A stretch of DNA of 64,000 nucleotides from Deltaproteobacteria bacterium. GTDB taxonomy: Bacteria > Myxococcota_A > Polyangia > Polyangiales > Ga0077539. This document shows positions 18,001-26,898 of this stretch, piece by piece. Where the stretch lies: the NCBI GenBank assembly GCA_030694465.1, contig JAUXYJ010000055.1:450413-514412 (forward strand). Direction: 5' to 3'. The translations under genes were made by a program, and so were the position numbers. The notes beneath the pieces were generated by a model. The model made no database searches, had not been told where the DNA came from, and saw nothing but the letters and a program-made list of their open reading frames with translations. Positions within the stretch are counted from its first letter, which is position 1. Every line of letters begins with the position of its first letter.

Positions 18001-21000
18001 GCTCGGTGCAGTTGGGAGACGGAGTGCGTGCGTTTGATGCGTACGGGCGAGCGCTGCTTGAGAACCCGGGCGATGAAGAAATCGCCGGACTGCTTGAGAC
18101 GCTGGCTGAGGCCACAGAGGGCTGGTCGCGGCTGGTGGCGTTGCTCACAGAGGTCACGACGAAGAATGTCGCGCCTGAAATTTCGCGTGCGGCGTGGATC
18201 AAGATCGCGCGTATTCAGGATGAGCGCCTCTCACAGGTTGATGCCGCAGTTGAGGCATATCAGAAGCTCATCACGATTGACCCAACGGACGAAGAAGCGC
18301 GACAGCACCTTGAGATGCTGCTCCGTCGCACGGAGCGTTGGAGCGCGTTGCTCGCGAGTCTTCAGGAGCGCATGGAGCTGGCGTCGGATGCGACCGAGCG
18401 TGAGCAAATCCAGGGTGCCGTGGCTGCCCTCCAAGAATCCAAGCTGAGCGATACCGATGGCGCAATCGCGACCTATCGCGAAATGCTTGCTTCGGATCCA
18501 ACCTCAACGCGAGCACTCACCGCGCTGGATCAGCTCTACGCACGAAGCGAGCGATGGAACGATCTCGCTGACAATTTGCAGGCGCGTTTGGACTTGTCTT
18601 CGGACGAAGCCGAGCAAGCTGAGCTGCTCTTGAGGCTGGCGACGCTGCGCGAAGAACGGATGCATCAGGTCGAGTCCGCGATCGAGATCTATCGGCAGGT
18701 GCTTAGCCGTGATGCGGCCAACGCGCCGGCGCTTGATGCGCTCGAGCGGTTGGTGCGAGTCGAAGAGCATGCGCCTGCGGTGAGCGAGATTCTCGAAGCG
18801 GTCTATCGCGAGACTGCGCTGTGGGAGCAGTTGGTCGCGGTACATGAGATTCAAGTTGGGATCTCGCAGTCGCCAGGCCGGCGAGTTGAGTTGTTTCACC
18901 GTGTCGCAGAGCTGCAAGAGAACGCGCTGGACGACTTGGCGGGTGCGTTTCGAACGTTCGTTCGCGCGCTCGGCGAGGAGCCCCTCAACGAAGACACGCT
19001 CAATGGACTTGAGCGCACAGCGCGCTCGCTCGGTGCGTTTTCTGAACTTGCCTCGGCCTACGAGAACCAAGTGGGATTGGTTGAAGCGACGGAGCTCAAG
19101 GTAGCTCTTCACCAACGAGCCGCTGTAGTGCACGAAGAGTCGCTTGGGACGACCGACGGAGCAGTCGCTCACTATCGTGCAATCCAAGCGCTCGATCCCG
19201 CGAACCTTGATTCGATTTCGGCGCTCGAGCGTATCTTTCAGCTCTCCGAGCAGTACGGTGAGCTTGCCGAGATTTATCGCACGAAGGCGATGCTGCTCAG
19301 CGATCCAGACGAGGCAAAGGCGTACTTGTTTCGTGCCTGCGAGATCTATGAGTCAGTCCTCGATCAGCCCGGCGAAGCTATTCGCGCATATCGTCAAGTG
19401 CTCGAGCTTGATCCCGAGGATCTGAACGCCGTCGACGCGTTGGTGCGGATCTTTGTCGCTCGCAGCTCGTGGCCAGAATTGCTGGAGATTCAGCAGCGTA
19501 AGATCGACCTCCTGTCTGATCCGGACGAGAAGAAGCGGTTGTTCTTTGAGGTTGGCTCCGTCTACGAGAGCGAGCTCAAAGACAACGCCAAGGCGATTGA
19601 TGCGTACAACAAAGTCCTGGAGCTTGATCCCAGCGACCTCGTGGCGCTCCAGCGGCTGGACCAATTGTTTTTGCAGCAGCAGAACTGGCCCGAGCTGCTC
19701 TCGGTGCTTGAGCGTGCAGGAGATCTCGCGTCCGATCCTGATGAGGTTTGCGCCTATCGGTACCGCGTCGCTGAGATCTACGAGAAGCAGCTCAACGATG
19801 TGCCCCGTGCGGTTGAGATCTACCGCGGAATTCTCGACGCGAGCCCCGACCACGTGCCCACGCTGGATGCCCTTGAGCTGATCCTTCATGGCACCGAAGA
19901 GCCGTTGCTTGCGGCGTCGGTTCTTGAGCCTGTGCACACAGCATCGGGGTCGTTTGAGCGGCTGGTTGGTGTGCTCGAAGTGCAGCTGCAGCACACGACC
20001 GACTCGTTGGATCGCGTCACACTTTTGCATCGTATCGCCGAGATTTTTGAGCAAGCACTCGACAACCCTCGCGCAGCATTCGACGCTCAAAAGAGGGCGC
20101 TGCCTGCTGACCCAACGCACGAGCAGACGCTCGGAGAGCTTGAGCGGTTGGGCGACGCCGTGCAGGCGTGGGCAGAGGTTGGCGCGGCGTACGACATTGA
20201 GCTTGCGCGCATGGACAATGATGTCGTGCGACGCGTTGAGCTGGGTCTGCGGACCGCTCGGTTGTACGAGGTTCAGCTCGGAGCTGTAGACACGGCGATC
20301 GCCCGCTATCAGGGTGTGCTTGCCGTGGATTCGAGCAACGGGGAAGCGGCGAGGGCGCTTGACCGGCTCTACGAGGCAGGCGAGCGATGGCAAGAGCTTG
20401 CCGACATCACGCGCGTCGAGATTCAGTTACCAGATGCTTCGCCAGACGAAATTGTCTCCCTTCGATTTCGGCTCGCGCAGGTAAACGAGGGGCCGCTTGA
20501 CAACGCGGCTGAGGCGCTCTCGGCCTACCGAGAGGTGCTTGACATTGAGCCCGATCACGAGCCGTCGATCGCAGCACTCGAGTCCATGTTCTCGCGTGGT
20601 GCGCTTGCGGGTGAAGTCGCAGCTCTTCTGCGACCGATCTACGAAGGTCGGGGTGATTGGTCGAAGCTCGCAGAGCTCAACGAGGCGTCGCTGGCGCTTG
20701 TGACCGATCCTGCTGAGCGCATCGCTGCGATGCAATCAGTCGCCGAGCTGCATGAGCTCCAGTTGGGCGATGGCGAAGCTGCGCTGAATTGGCATATGCG
20801 GACGCTTCGTGAGTCGCCACTGGATGAGCGGTCTTTGGGAGAGGCTGAGCGTCTCGCGATGACCATGGTCAAGTGGGAAGATCTCGCGAGCTGCTATGCC
20901 GATGTCGTCGAGGCTTCAGGGGACGATGTCGTCAAGCGCGAGATTGGCCGTCGATTGGCTCGCGTCTACGAAGACGAGCTCGCGGATGTCGAGAACGCCG

Positions 21001-24000
21001 AGGCGGCTTACAACTACGTTCTGAGTGTGGCTCCGCTGGATGTCGTATCGCTCGATCGTTTGGATGTGATCTACACGAGCCTCGGCAATGCCGAGCGTCT
21101 GGCGCAGGTCTTGGATCGGCGCGCGCAAGCGGAGGAAGAGCCCTCGCAGAAGATCGAATTTCACTTCAGGATGGCGCAGATTCTTGAAGCAGAGCTTGGC
21201 CAACTCCCCGACGCAATCGCCCGCTATCGCATCATTGTCGACAGCCTTGATGCGCAGCACACAGACTCGCTCGACGCGCTTGATCGGTTGTACACAGCGA
21301 CCGATGCGCCGGCAGCTCTCTTCGAGATTCTTGAGAAGAAGTCTGAGATTGCGGGTTCAGAGACGGATCGGGCTGAGCTCATTACGCGCATGGCGTCGTT
21401 GGCGGCCGGCCCGTTGGCGCGTCCCGCGGATGCCGTTCGCTTGCTGAACGAAGTCTTGATGCTCCGCGGAGAGGACCCTGATGCGCTCGATGTCTTGGCG
21501 ACACTTCATCAGAATGCCGAGCGTTGGGACGACTTGATCGAAGCGTTGGAGCGACAGTTCGTTGCTGCCGATGACTACGATCGTAAGGCCAGCGTTGGGT
21601 TGCGTATTGCGTCTGTTCATCAGCACACGCGCAACGATCTTGAGCAAGCGATCGAGGCCTATCGGCGTGTCCTTGACATCGACGCAGGCAACGATGAAGC
21701 CTACCTTGCGCTTGAGCAGATCTTTCGTGACGCACAGAACTGGGATGAGCTTACGCAGACTCTGCAACAGCACATCCAGGTTGGCGCTACGACCCTCGAG
21801 GCGGATCGACAGCGCGCGATTTGGGCTGAGCTGGCGATGTTGTATCAGAACATTTTTCAGCAGCTTGCGGACGCGATCCAATGCTGGCGCAATGTGCTTG
21901 AGGTCTCGGCTGGAGACGAAGAAGCGATTGCTAAATTGCTCGAACTCCACACCGCTCAGGAAGAGTGGCGTGAGGTCGTTGATGTTCTAAAGATCCGTGT
22001 TGACGCGCAGTCGATTGATGAGACCAAGATTCCGATTTTGGTTGAGATCGCTTCGGTGTGGGAAGAGCAAATTGGCGAGCCTCACGGCGCCCAGGCTTCT
22101 TACGATCAGGTCTTGGCCATCGATGGTCTCCATGAGCGAGCCTTCGCGAAGCTTGAAACCATTCAGAGCGAACGCGAGCAGTGGGAGCCGTTGGTTGAGA
22201 TGTATATCTCGCGCCACGATGCTCTCGAAGAGTCTGAAGTGCCCGAGCGTACGGAGCTCCTTCGTCGTGCTGCAGACGTCTACGATCGCAAGCTCATGGA
22301 CAATGAGCAGGCGTTCGCCGCTGCGATGTTGGCGTACGAAGAAGATGTCTCAGATCAACAGACTGTCGCGCTTCTAGAGCGATTGGCGGCGGTTGGTTCT
22401 CGTTGGAATGAGCTGCTTCAGACCTCGAACGAGTGGTGGAAAGCGGCTCAGGATCCTCGCTGGACCCATATCGGGCTCAACATGGCCAAGTGGTATGGCG
22501 TTGAGCTGGGTAAGCCAGAGTGGGCAATCCCGATCTACCAACAGGTGCTCGCGCGGCAGCCAGACAATCTACTCGCGTTGCACTCAATGACGGCGTTGTA
22601 TCGTAAGTTGCAACAGTGGCCGCAGCTTACCCAATTGCTTGAGCGCTGTCTGACCGTCGCGCGCACCGAAGAAGACCGCCGCAAGGTTCACGTTGAGCTC
22701 GGTGAGGTCCTTGAGCGTCATACTGGACAGATCGATGCAGCGGTTGATCACTACAAGATGGCGCTCAATCTCAACGCGCACGATGTGGCAGCGTTGAGCG
22801 CGCTTGAGCGTGTCTACGAGGGCCGTGGCGATGTGAACGGACTGGTCAACGTTCTGTATCAGAAAGCCGATGCACAGACTTCGGATGCGGAGTCTGCGAA
22901 TCAGACTCGGCTTAAACTGGCCGAGGTCCTTGAGGACCGGGCGCGTGATCCAGAGCGCGCCGTTGCGGTCTATCGGGCCGCAGTTGAAGCAGAGCCTTCG
23001 AACCTGCTGGCGCTTCGCGGACTTGAGCGATTGTACGCTCAGCTCAATCAGCCTACTGAGTTGCTATGGTCACTCGAGGCTCAGCTTGAGCATGTGACAG
23101 TTGAGCGCGAACGCATCAAGCTACTCTCGCGTATCGCTGCCATGGATGAAGAGGAGTTTGTTCGACTCCCTGAGGCTGCGCAGCGACTTGAGCAGATTGT
23201 AGAGATCGATCCGAACGACGATAACGCCTACCGTGGTCTTGAGAGAATCTATCGTAAGCAAGGACTCTGGAATGAGCTCTTGTCCGCACTCGACCGCCAC
23301 ATCTCGGCGACGGGTGAGCGTCGGGATCGTGTTGTGCTCTTCACGAGCATGGGCCAGGTCTACGCAGATGAGCTCAATGATCTCGATCGCGGAATTGATT
23401 GTTTTCAGAACGCTCTAGACATTGATCCGGCTCATTTGTCCGCGCTTGAGGGGCTCGCCAAGATCTATGAGAAGCGTGAGGAGTGGCATCAGGCCATCGA
23501 GACGCTTCGGACACTCTCGGATCATGAACAAGATCCGACCCGCCAGGTGGATGTGCGGTACCGCATCGGTCGCTTGGCCGAGGAGCAATTGCACGATCCC
23601 GACATGGCGTTGGATCTCTATCGCTCGGCACTCGATGTGAATCCCTCACATGTCGCGTCGCTCACCGCGATGCGGCAGGTCTTTCAGTCCCGTGGCGATC
23701 ACTATGATGCCGCCCAGTACTTGGATCGTGAGGTCGCGTCGACTGATAACAATCGGGCGAAGTCCAAACTGTTCTATGAGTTAGGTCGGATTTGGACAGA
23801 CCATCTCGATGATGGTGTGCGCGGAATTGCCTACTTTGAAGAGGCCCAACGGGCTGATCCCGAGCAGGACGACGCGGCTTTTCCGCTGGTGTTTTATTAT
23901 GCGCACATTGGACGTTGGGCTGAGGCCGAGCCTCTCGCCGAGGTCTTGGTGCTCAAGAGCAGCAAGCGAGATCCCGCCGAGCAGCTGCAATTGCAGCTGG

Positions 24001-26063
24001 TGATGGGGCGGATCGCGATGAGCCTCGATAAGCATGATCGAGCCATCAAGGCGCTTACATCGGCTCATGGTCTGGACCGATCCAACATCGAGGTGCTTCA
24101 GCACTTGGCGCTGGCCTACTTCACGAAGAAGGACTGGGAGAACGCGTTTAAGCACTACCATCTGTTGGTTGTTCATCACAAAGATGAGCTCGACGCAGAC
24201 GGCCGCGCTGAGCTGTTCTTTAGAGTCGGTGTTGTCAAGCGAGAGCAAGGTGATCGTCGCCGTGCGATTAACTTCCTAGACAAGGCGCTCGAAGAAGTCC
24301 CGAATCATCGGCCCACGCTCGAAGCCCTCGTAGACACCTACGCTGCCAACAACGAGTGGGAACAAGTCATTGGCTACAAGCGCCAAGTGCTTGATACGCA
24401 CGTTCAAGACCTTGAAGAGCGCTACAATATGCTCGTCGAGATCGGGACGCTGTGGCAGGAGAAAGCCAAGAATCCCCAGAAGGCGATCCAGAGCTTTACT
24501 GAGGCGCTTGATCTCAAGAACGATCACAACAACAACATTCTCTTGATGCGATTGCTTGGGCTCTATCAAGAGACTAAGCAGTGGTCTCGCGTCATCGAGA
24601 CTGTCACCAAGATGTCCGAAGTCGAGAAAGATCCGGCGAAGAAGGCCCGATACGCGTACACGGTGGCTTCGATCTACAACACTGAGATCAAGAACACGGA
24701 TGACGCTGTAACTTGGTACAACGCTGCGCTGGACCTCAACGCAAAGGACCTTAAGGCATTCGAGAAGATCAATCAGATTCTGACTGGAAAGCGAGAGTTT
24801 AAGCAGCTCGAGCGCTCTTACAGAAAGATGATTCATCGTATCGCGGGCAAGGGCGAGCGAGATCTTGAGTACAGCTTGTGGCACGCGCTTGGGTTGATCT
24901 ATCGCGATCGTCTGGATCAGAAGGACAGCGCGTTGGCTGCGTTTGAACAGGCTTCTGCGTTGCGCCCTGACAGCGACGTTGAGCGCAAGATTCTGGCGGA
25001 GCTCTACTCGGTTACCAATCAACCGATGAAGGCCATCCAGGCTTGGACGCAGATGATCGAGCGCGAGGTCAATAACCCCGAAGCGCTCAAGGCCATCTAT
25101 GATCTGTACTACGCCAATCGGATGTACGACCAGGCGTGGTGCGTTGCCAACACGATGTGCTTCTTGCTCCGAGATGCTGCACCGCAGGACGCGCGTGCGT
25201 TTTATGAGCAATACAAGCCACGTCGTGAGCTGCAGCCGCAGTCACGTTTGGACGAAGAGCGCTGGATCAAAGATCTCTTCCATCCCGACGAGGATCCGTT
25301 TGTTGGCAAGATGTTCGCCTGCATCCTGCCTGCGCTTCGTCGCGTGAAAGTGCGCCCTGTTGCCCAGTTTGGGTTTACGGCGGCCGATCAGCAAAACCCT
25401 CAGACCAGCTCGGTCGCGTTGGTCCGAAAGCTTGGCTTGGCCGCAGCAGCGCTCAATCTGCCGCAGATGCCTGCGATCTTCTTGCGTCCCCAGCAGCCAG
25501 GCGGGCTCGCGTTTGTCCCGTCAGAGCCATGGGCCAGCGTCTCTGGAGCGACTTTGCTTCAGGGCGTCTCGCTGATGGAGCTGCAGTTCATCGCGGCGAA
25601 GCACATCTGCTACTATCGAACAGAGCACTATGTTCGAACGCTGTTTCCGACAGTGACCGAGCTTACTGTGCTCTTGTTGGCAGCTATTAAGCTCGTGAAG
25701 CAAGACTTCGAAGTCCCGGCGGATGTGATGTCTACTGTGCAGACGCTTGCACAGCAGATGGCTCAGGATCCGGTGAACCTCGAAGGACTTCGTAAGGTCG
25801 TTAAGATCTTTTTGGAGCAGGGCGGTCAGCTCAACATCAAACAGTGGTATCAATCCGTTGAGCTCACTGCGTGTCGAACAGGCTTCTTGATGTGTGGCGA
25901 CTTGGATGTCACTCGCAAGATGCTCACCATGGAGCCAGGGCTCCCTGGCGACGTGTCACCGACGGATAAGCTCAAGGACATCATCCTGTTCAGCATCTCC
26001 GAGAGGTACTTCAGGCTTCGTGAGACGCTCGGGATCACCTTTCAGTCTGCCGCTGCCCAGTAG
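15093..26063 (+). CDS. gltI: Giant TPR protein, GltI (AgmK)-like
   Basis: This single 3,656-residue reading frame has no signal peptide at its N terminus (MDSNELVASFGAERNLDAVT), so it is probably cytoplasmic. Nearly the whole length is degenerate TPR in a super-repeat of about 70-75 residues; for example, the tryptophans in TERWADLHSIL and LEKWEDLASTL are 72 residues apart. Units follow the pattern AIxAYRxVLxIDPxxxxAxxAL, then a W-x-x-L helix. The last roughly 350 residues form a distinct non-TPR domain (LMELQFIAAKHICYYRTEHY, LTACRTGFLMCGDLDV). M. xanthus AgmK/GltI is the known TPR protein of comparable size and sits in the same gene neighbourhood. CGAGGAG at 15075-15081 precedes ATG 15093. 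Confidence 0.75.
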   Translation: MDSNELVASFGAERNLDAVTSELRARSKTSSSPEEVAAIELALGIILEERQGDLAEALKAYEAAFRADPRRADALGRARRVFLFHEKLPQVARALDLEIKAGGVDEGSVASLLLLYGDALWDISDFGGAEAAFEQALEVVAGDAEALDRLDDVRSLQGDAAARAAEIESAAAATSGSESARLWVRAARLLRSFDQERAEGALIQALHADPLNEHAAVILDGLQTAQGRAGAVVAHEDAILRELSGDRRAQIAEIFGLRALLRRGNEARAIQLLEQAAGEGGREVARETLKRISPAIEEAAAAVVELDEVAPPDAEKLAALDEQIGKFEGQRRWADVVKTLQQKAELYGRPQERVAIYEQIALVHAEKTNNVAEGIKAYEAVIEIAPDHHEAREFLKSRYEQRRDWEKLLGLLRREADEAPASEQLERWLAIATLGTEKVRKPEICIELWEEVLRRDPSHADALTQLGGFYDRAKDYPKLAAVLREQAAQTVDSAARIQLLVKLGTIASDKINDDTLAVEAWRGVLALDSNDRRAQEALKKRFLAMQAWDELEVFYADSGKWDELIRVLERESEQPTASDETKIRLFFKIAQLWSERKEKTDRAARYYEKVLDIAPSDRDAALALVPIYAQSGDSKKLASVLEVKLSGEQGAEKVETLRQLGELYEGRVKDQERAYDCYSKAFEIAAEDDQSAEDLERVAQESGKVGEAVALMDRVAGGDLSPEASTLLRLRVGRINADLLNNADEAISRYNQVLATFPNHPAALEALDSLFRRTERWADLHSILQRRLDLADDSDARREVLYASAALQENELALPAEAVDTYVTILTEYGDEREALLRLDALYQRLEKWEDLASTLERELSVLADDEGLALDAKYRLGMVLHQHLARTPEAIEHFREIIALSGGHQPSREALESLLRSVEHRAVAAQILEPVYEFRSDWEALIRVLEILLTDEEQLDRRVELLRKVGDVCSVQLGDGVRAFDAYGRALLENPGDEEIAGLLETLAEATEGWSRLVALLTEVTTKNVAPEISRAAWIKIARIQDERLSQVDAAVEAYQKLITIDPTDEEARQHLEMLLRRTERWSALLASLQERMELASDATEREQIQGAVAALQESKLSDTDGAIATYREMLASDPTSTRALTALDQLYARSERWNDLADNLQARLDLSSDEAEQAELLLRLATLREERMHQVESAIEIYRQVLSRDAANAPALDALERLVRVEEHAPAVSEILEAVYRETALWEQLVAVHEIQVGISQSPGRRVELFHRVAELQENALDDLAGAFRTFVRALGEEPLNEDTLNGLERTARSLGAFSELASAYENQVGLVEATELKVALHQRAAVVHEESLGTTDGAVAHYRAIQALDPANLDSISALERIFQLSEQYGELAEIYRTKAMLLSDPDEAKAYLFRACEIYESVLDQPGEAIRAYRQVLELDPEDLNAVDALVRIFVARSSWPELLEIQQRKIDLLSDPDEKKRLFFEVGSVYESELKDNAKAIDAYNKVLELDPSDLVALQRLDQLFLQQQNWPELLSVLERAGDLASDPDEVCAYRYRVAEIYEKQLNDVPRAVEIYRGILDASPDHVPTLDALELILHGTEEPLLAASVLEPVHTASGSFERLVGVLEVQLQHTTDSLDRVTLLHRIAEIFEQALDNPRAAFDAQKRALPADPTHEQTLGELERLGDAVQAWAEVGAAYDIELARMDNDVVRRVELGLRTARLYEVQLGAVDTAIARYQGVLAVDSSNGEAARALDRLYEAGERWQELADITRVEIQLPDASPDEIVSLRFRLAQVNEGPLDNAAEALSAYREVLDIEPDHEPSIAALESMFSRGALAGEVAALLRPIYEGRGDWSKLAELNEASLALVTDPAERIAAMQSVAELHELQLGDGEAALNWHMRTLRESPLDERSLGEAERLAMTMVKWEDLASCYADVVEASGDDVVKREIGRRLARVYEDELADVENAEAAYNYVLSVAPLDVVSLDRLDVIYTSLGNAERLAQVLDRRAQAEEEPSQKIEFHFRMAQILEAELGQLPDAIARYRIIVDSLDAQHTDSLDALDRLYTATDAPAALFEILEKKSEIAGSETDRAELITRMASLAAGPLARPADAVRLLNEVLMLRGEDPDALDVLATLHQNAERWDDLIEALERQFVAADDYDRKASVGLRIASVHQHTRNDLEQAIEAYRRVLDIDAGNDEAYLALEQIFRDAQNWDELTQTLQQHIQVGATTLEADRQRAIWAELAMLYQNIFQQLADAIQCWRNVLEVSAGDEEAIAKLLELHTAQEEWREVVDVLKIRVDAQSIDETKIPILVEIASVWEEQIGEPHGAQASYDQVLAIDGLHERAFAKLETIQSEREQWEPLVEMYISRHDALEESEVPERTELLRRAADVYDRKLMDNEQAFAAAMLAYEEDVSDQQTVALLERLAAVGSRWNELLQTSNEWWKAAQDPRWTHIGLNMAKWYGVELGKPEWAIPIYQQVLARQPDNLLALHSMTALYRKLQQWPQLTQLLERCLTVARTEEDRRKVHVELGEVLERHTGQIDAAVDHYKMALNLNAHDVAALSALERVYEGRGDVNGLVNVLYQKADAQTSDAESANQTRLKLAEVLEDRARDPERAVAVYRAAVEAEPSNLLALRGLERLYAQLNQPTELLWSLEAQLEHVTVERERIKLLSRIAAMDEEEFVRLPEAAQRLEQIVEIDPNDDNAYRGLERIYRKQGLWNELLSALDRHISATGERRDRVVLFTSMGQVYADELNDLDRGIDCFQNALDIDPAHLSALEGLAKIYEKREEWHQAIETLRTLSDHEQDPTRQVDVRYRIGRLAEEQLHDPDMALDLYRSALDVNPSHVASLTAMRQVFQSRGDHYDAAQYLDREVASTDNNRAKSKLFYELGRIWTDHLDDGVRGIAYFEEAQRADPEQDDAAFPLVFYYAHIGRWAEAEPLAEVLVLKSSKRDPAEQLQLQLVMGRIAMSLDKHDRAIKALTSAHGLDRSNIEVLQHLALAYFTKKDWENAFKHYHLLVVHHKDELDADGRAELFFRVGVVKREQGDRRRAINFLDKALEEVPNHRPTLEALVDTYAANNEWEQVIGYKRQVLDTHVQDLEERYNMLVEIGTLWQEKAKNPQKAIQSFTEALDLKNDHNNNILLMRLLGLYQETKQWSRVIETVTKMSEVEKDPAKKARYAYTVASIYNTEIKNTDDAVTWYNAALDLNAKDLKAFEKINQILTGKREFKQLERSYRKMIHRIAGKGERDLEYSLWHALGLIYRDRLDQKDSALAAFEQASALRPDSDVERKILAELYSVTNQPMKAIQAWTQMIEREVNNPEALKAIYDLYYANRMYDQAWCVANTMCFLLRDAAPQDARAFYEQYKPRRELQPQSRLDEERWIKDLFHPDEDPFVGKMFACILPALRRVKVRPVAQFGFTAADQQNPQTSSVALVRKLGLAAAALNLPQMPAIFLRPQQPGGLAFVPSEPWASVSGATLLQGVSLMELQFIAAKHICYYRTEHYVRTLFPTVTELTVLLLAAIKLVKQDFEVPADVMSTVQTLAQQMAQDPVNLEGLRKVVKIFLEQGGQLNIKQWYQSVELTACRTGFLMCGDLDVTRKMLTMEPGLPGDVSPTDKLKDIILFSISERYFRLRETLGITFQSAAAQ

Positions 26064-26127
26064 CACCCGCTACAGGGCTGGGGGGTGATCGCTACGACGG
26101 GGGAGGTAGGTTGTCGCTGAGAAGGCC

Positions 26128-26898
26128 TTAGGTGCTGCTCTCGCGATCCCCTGACCGTGCGATGAATCGCGCGACCGCTTCTTCATGGGGGGGTTCTGCC
26201 CAACAGGCCGCGAAGAGCTCGCGCTCAAGTTGGCGTTGTGGGCCTGTTGGCTCGCGTGCTGCGCGCAACAGCGCGAGTTGTGCAGCGGTCACGGATCGAC
26301 TGACGGTTGCGATTCGCTCCGCCATAACAAGCGCTTGTGTGAGCGCGCCGCCCGGATCAGGAGGCAGGCTGAGAAAACCGGCTGCGAAGGCTTCTTGCGC
26401 GGTGACCGGCGCAGGGGCTAGCAGCCACTGGGTGGCAAGGGTCGCGTGGATGAGGGCGTTGAGTCGGTGTGTGGCCCCCCAGCCTGTGGTGACACCCATG
26501 AGGCCCTGGACCCAGTGGAGGCTCGCGTGAGGGCTCATGAAGCGAAAGTCACACGCCGCCGCGAGCTCGCAGCCTCCACCGTATGCGGGACCTTCGATTG
26601 CGGCGAGGAGGGGCAACCGGGTGCCATGGAGGGCTGCGATGAGTCGATGCCCGAGGTCTGACACGGTGTGTCCGCCTTCGACGCCGAGGTGATTTGCGAA
26701 CGCGCGTAGGTCGCCACCGGCGATGAATGTGGGCGGCGTTGCTGCCAGAATGAGCGCTCGGACCGAGGGATCGCTTGCACACTCGAGAGCGCAATCTACG
26801 AGTGAATTGGCTGTGATTTCATCGATCGCGTTGCGTGCTTCTGGGCGGTGAATTCTCAGCACGCGGGAGCTGCCGTGTGCGTGAACCTCGACGCTCAT
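26128..26898 (-). CDS. Crotonase-fold (enoyl-CoA hydratase/isomerase family) protein lacking both usual catalytic Glu
   Basis: This 256-residue protein has the crotonase fold, whose members act on acyl-CoA thioesters. Oxyanion-hole segments are present: IAGGDL (59-64) and GPAYGGG (103-109) followed by CELAAACDFR. The two positions that hold catalytic glutamates in true enoyl-CoA hydratases appear to be Gln131 (in HWVQGLMGV) and Gln157 (in HATLATQWLL), so hydration activity is doubtful and another crotonase reaction, or a non-catalytic role, is possible. Its ATG overlaps the stop of the RimK-like gene (ATGA, 26895-26898), indicating coupled translation. It is convergent with the giant TPR gene. 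Confidence 0.85.
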   Translation of the reverse strand: MSVEVHAHGSSRVLRIHRPEARNAIDEITANSLVDCALECASDPSVRALILAATPPTFIAGGDLRAFANHLGVEGGHTVSDLGHRLIAALHGTRLPLLAAIEGPAYGGGCELAAACDFRFMSPHASLHWVQGLMGVTTGWGATHRLNALIHATLATQWLLAPAPVTAQEAFAAGFLSLPPDPGGALTQALVMAERIATVSRSVTAAQLALLRAAREPTGPQRQLERELFAACWAEPPHEEAVARFIARSGDRESST

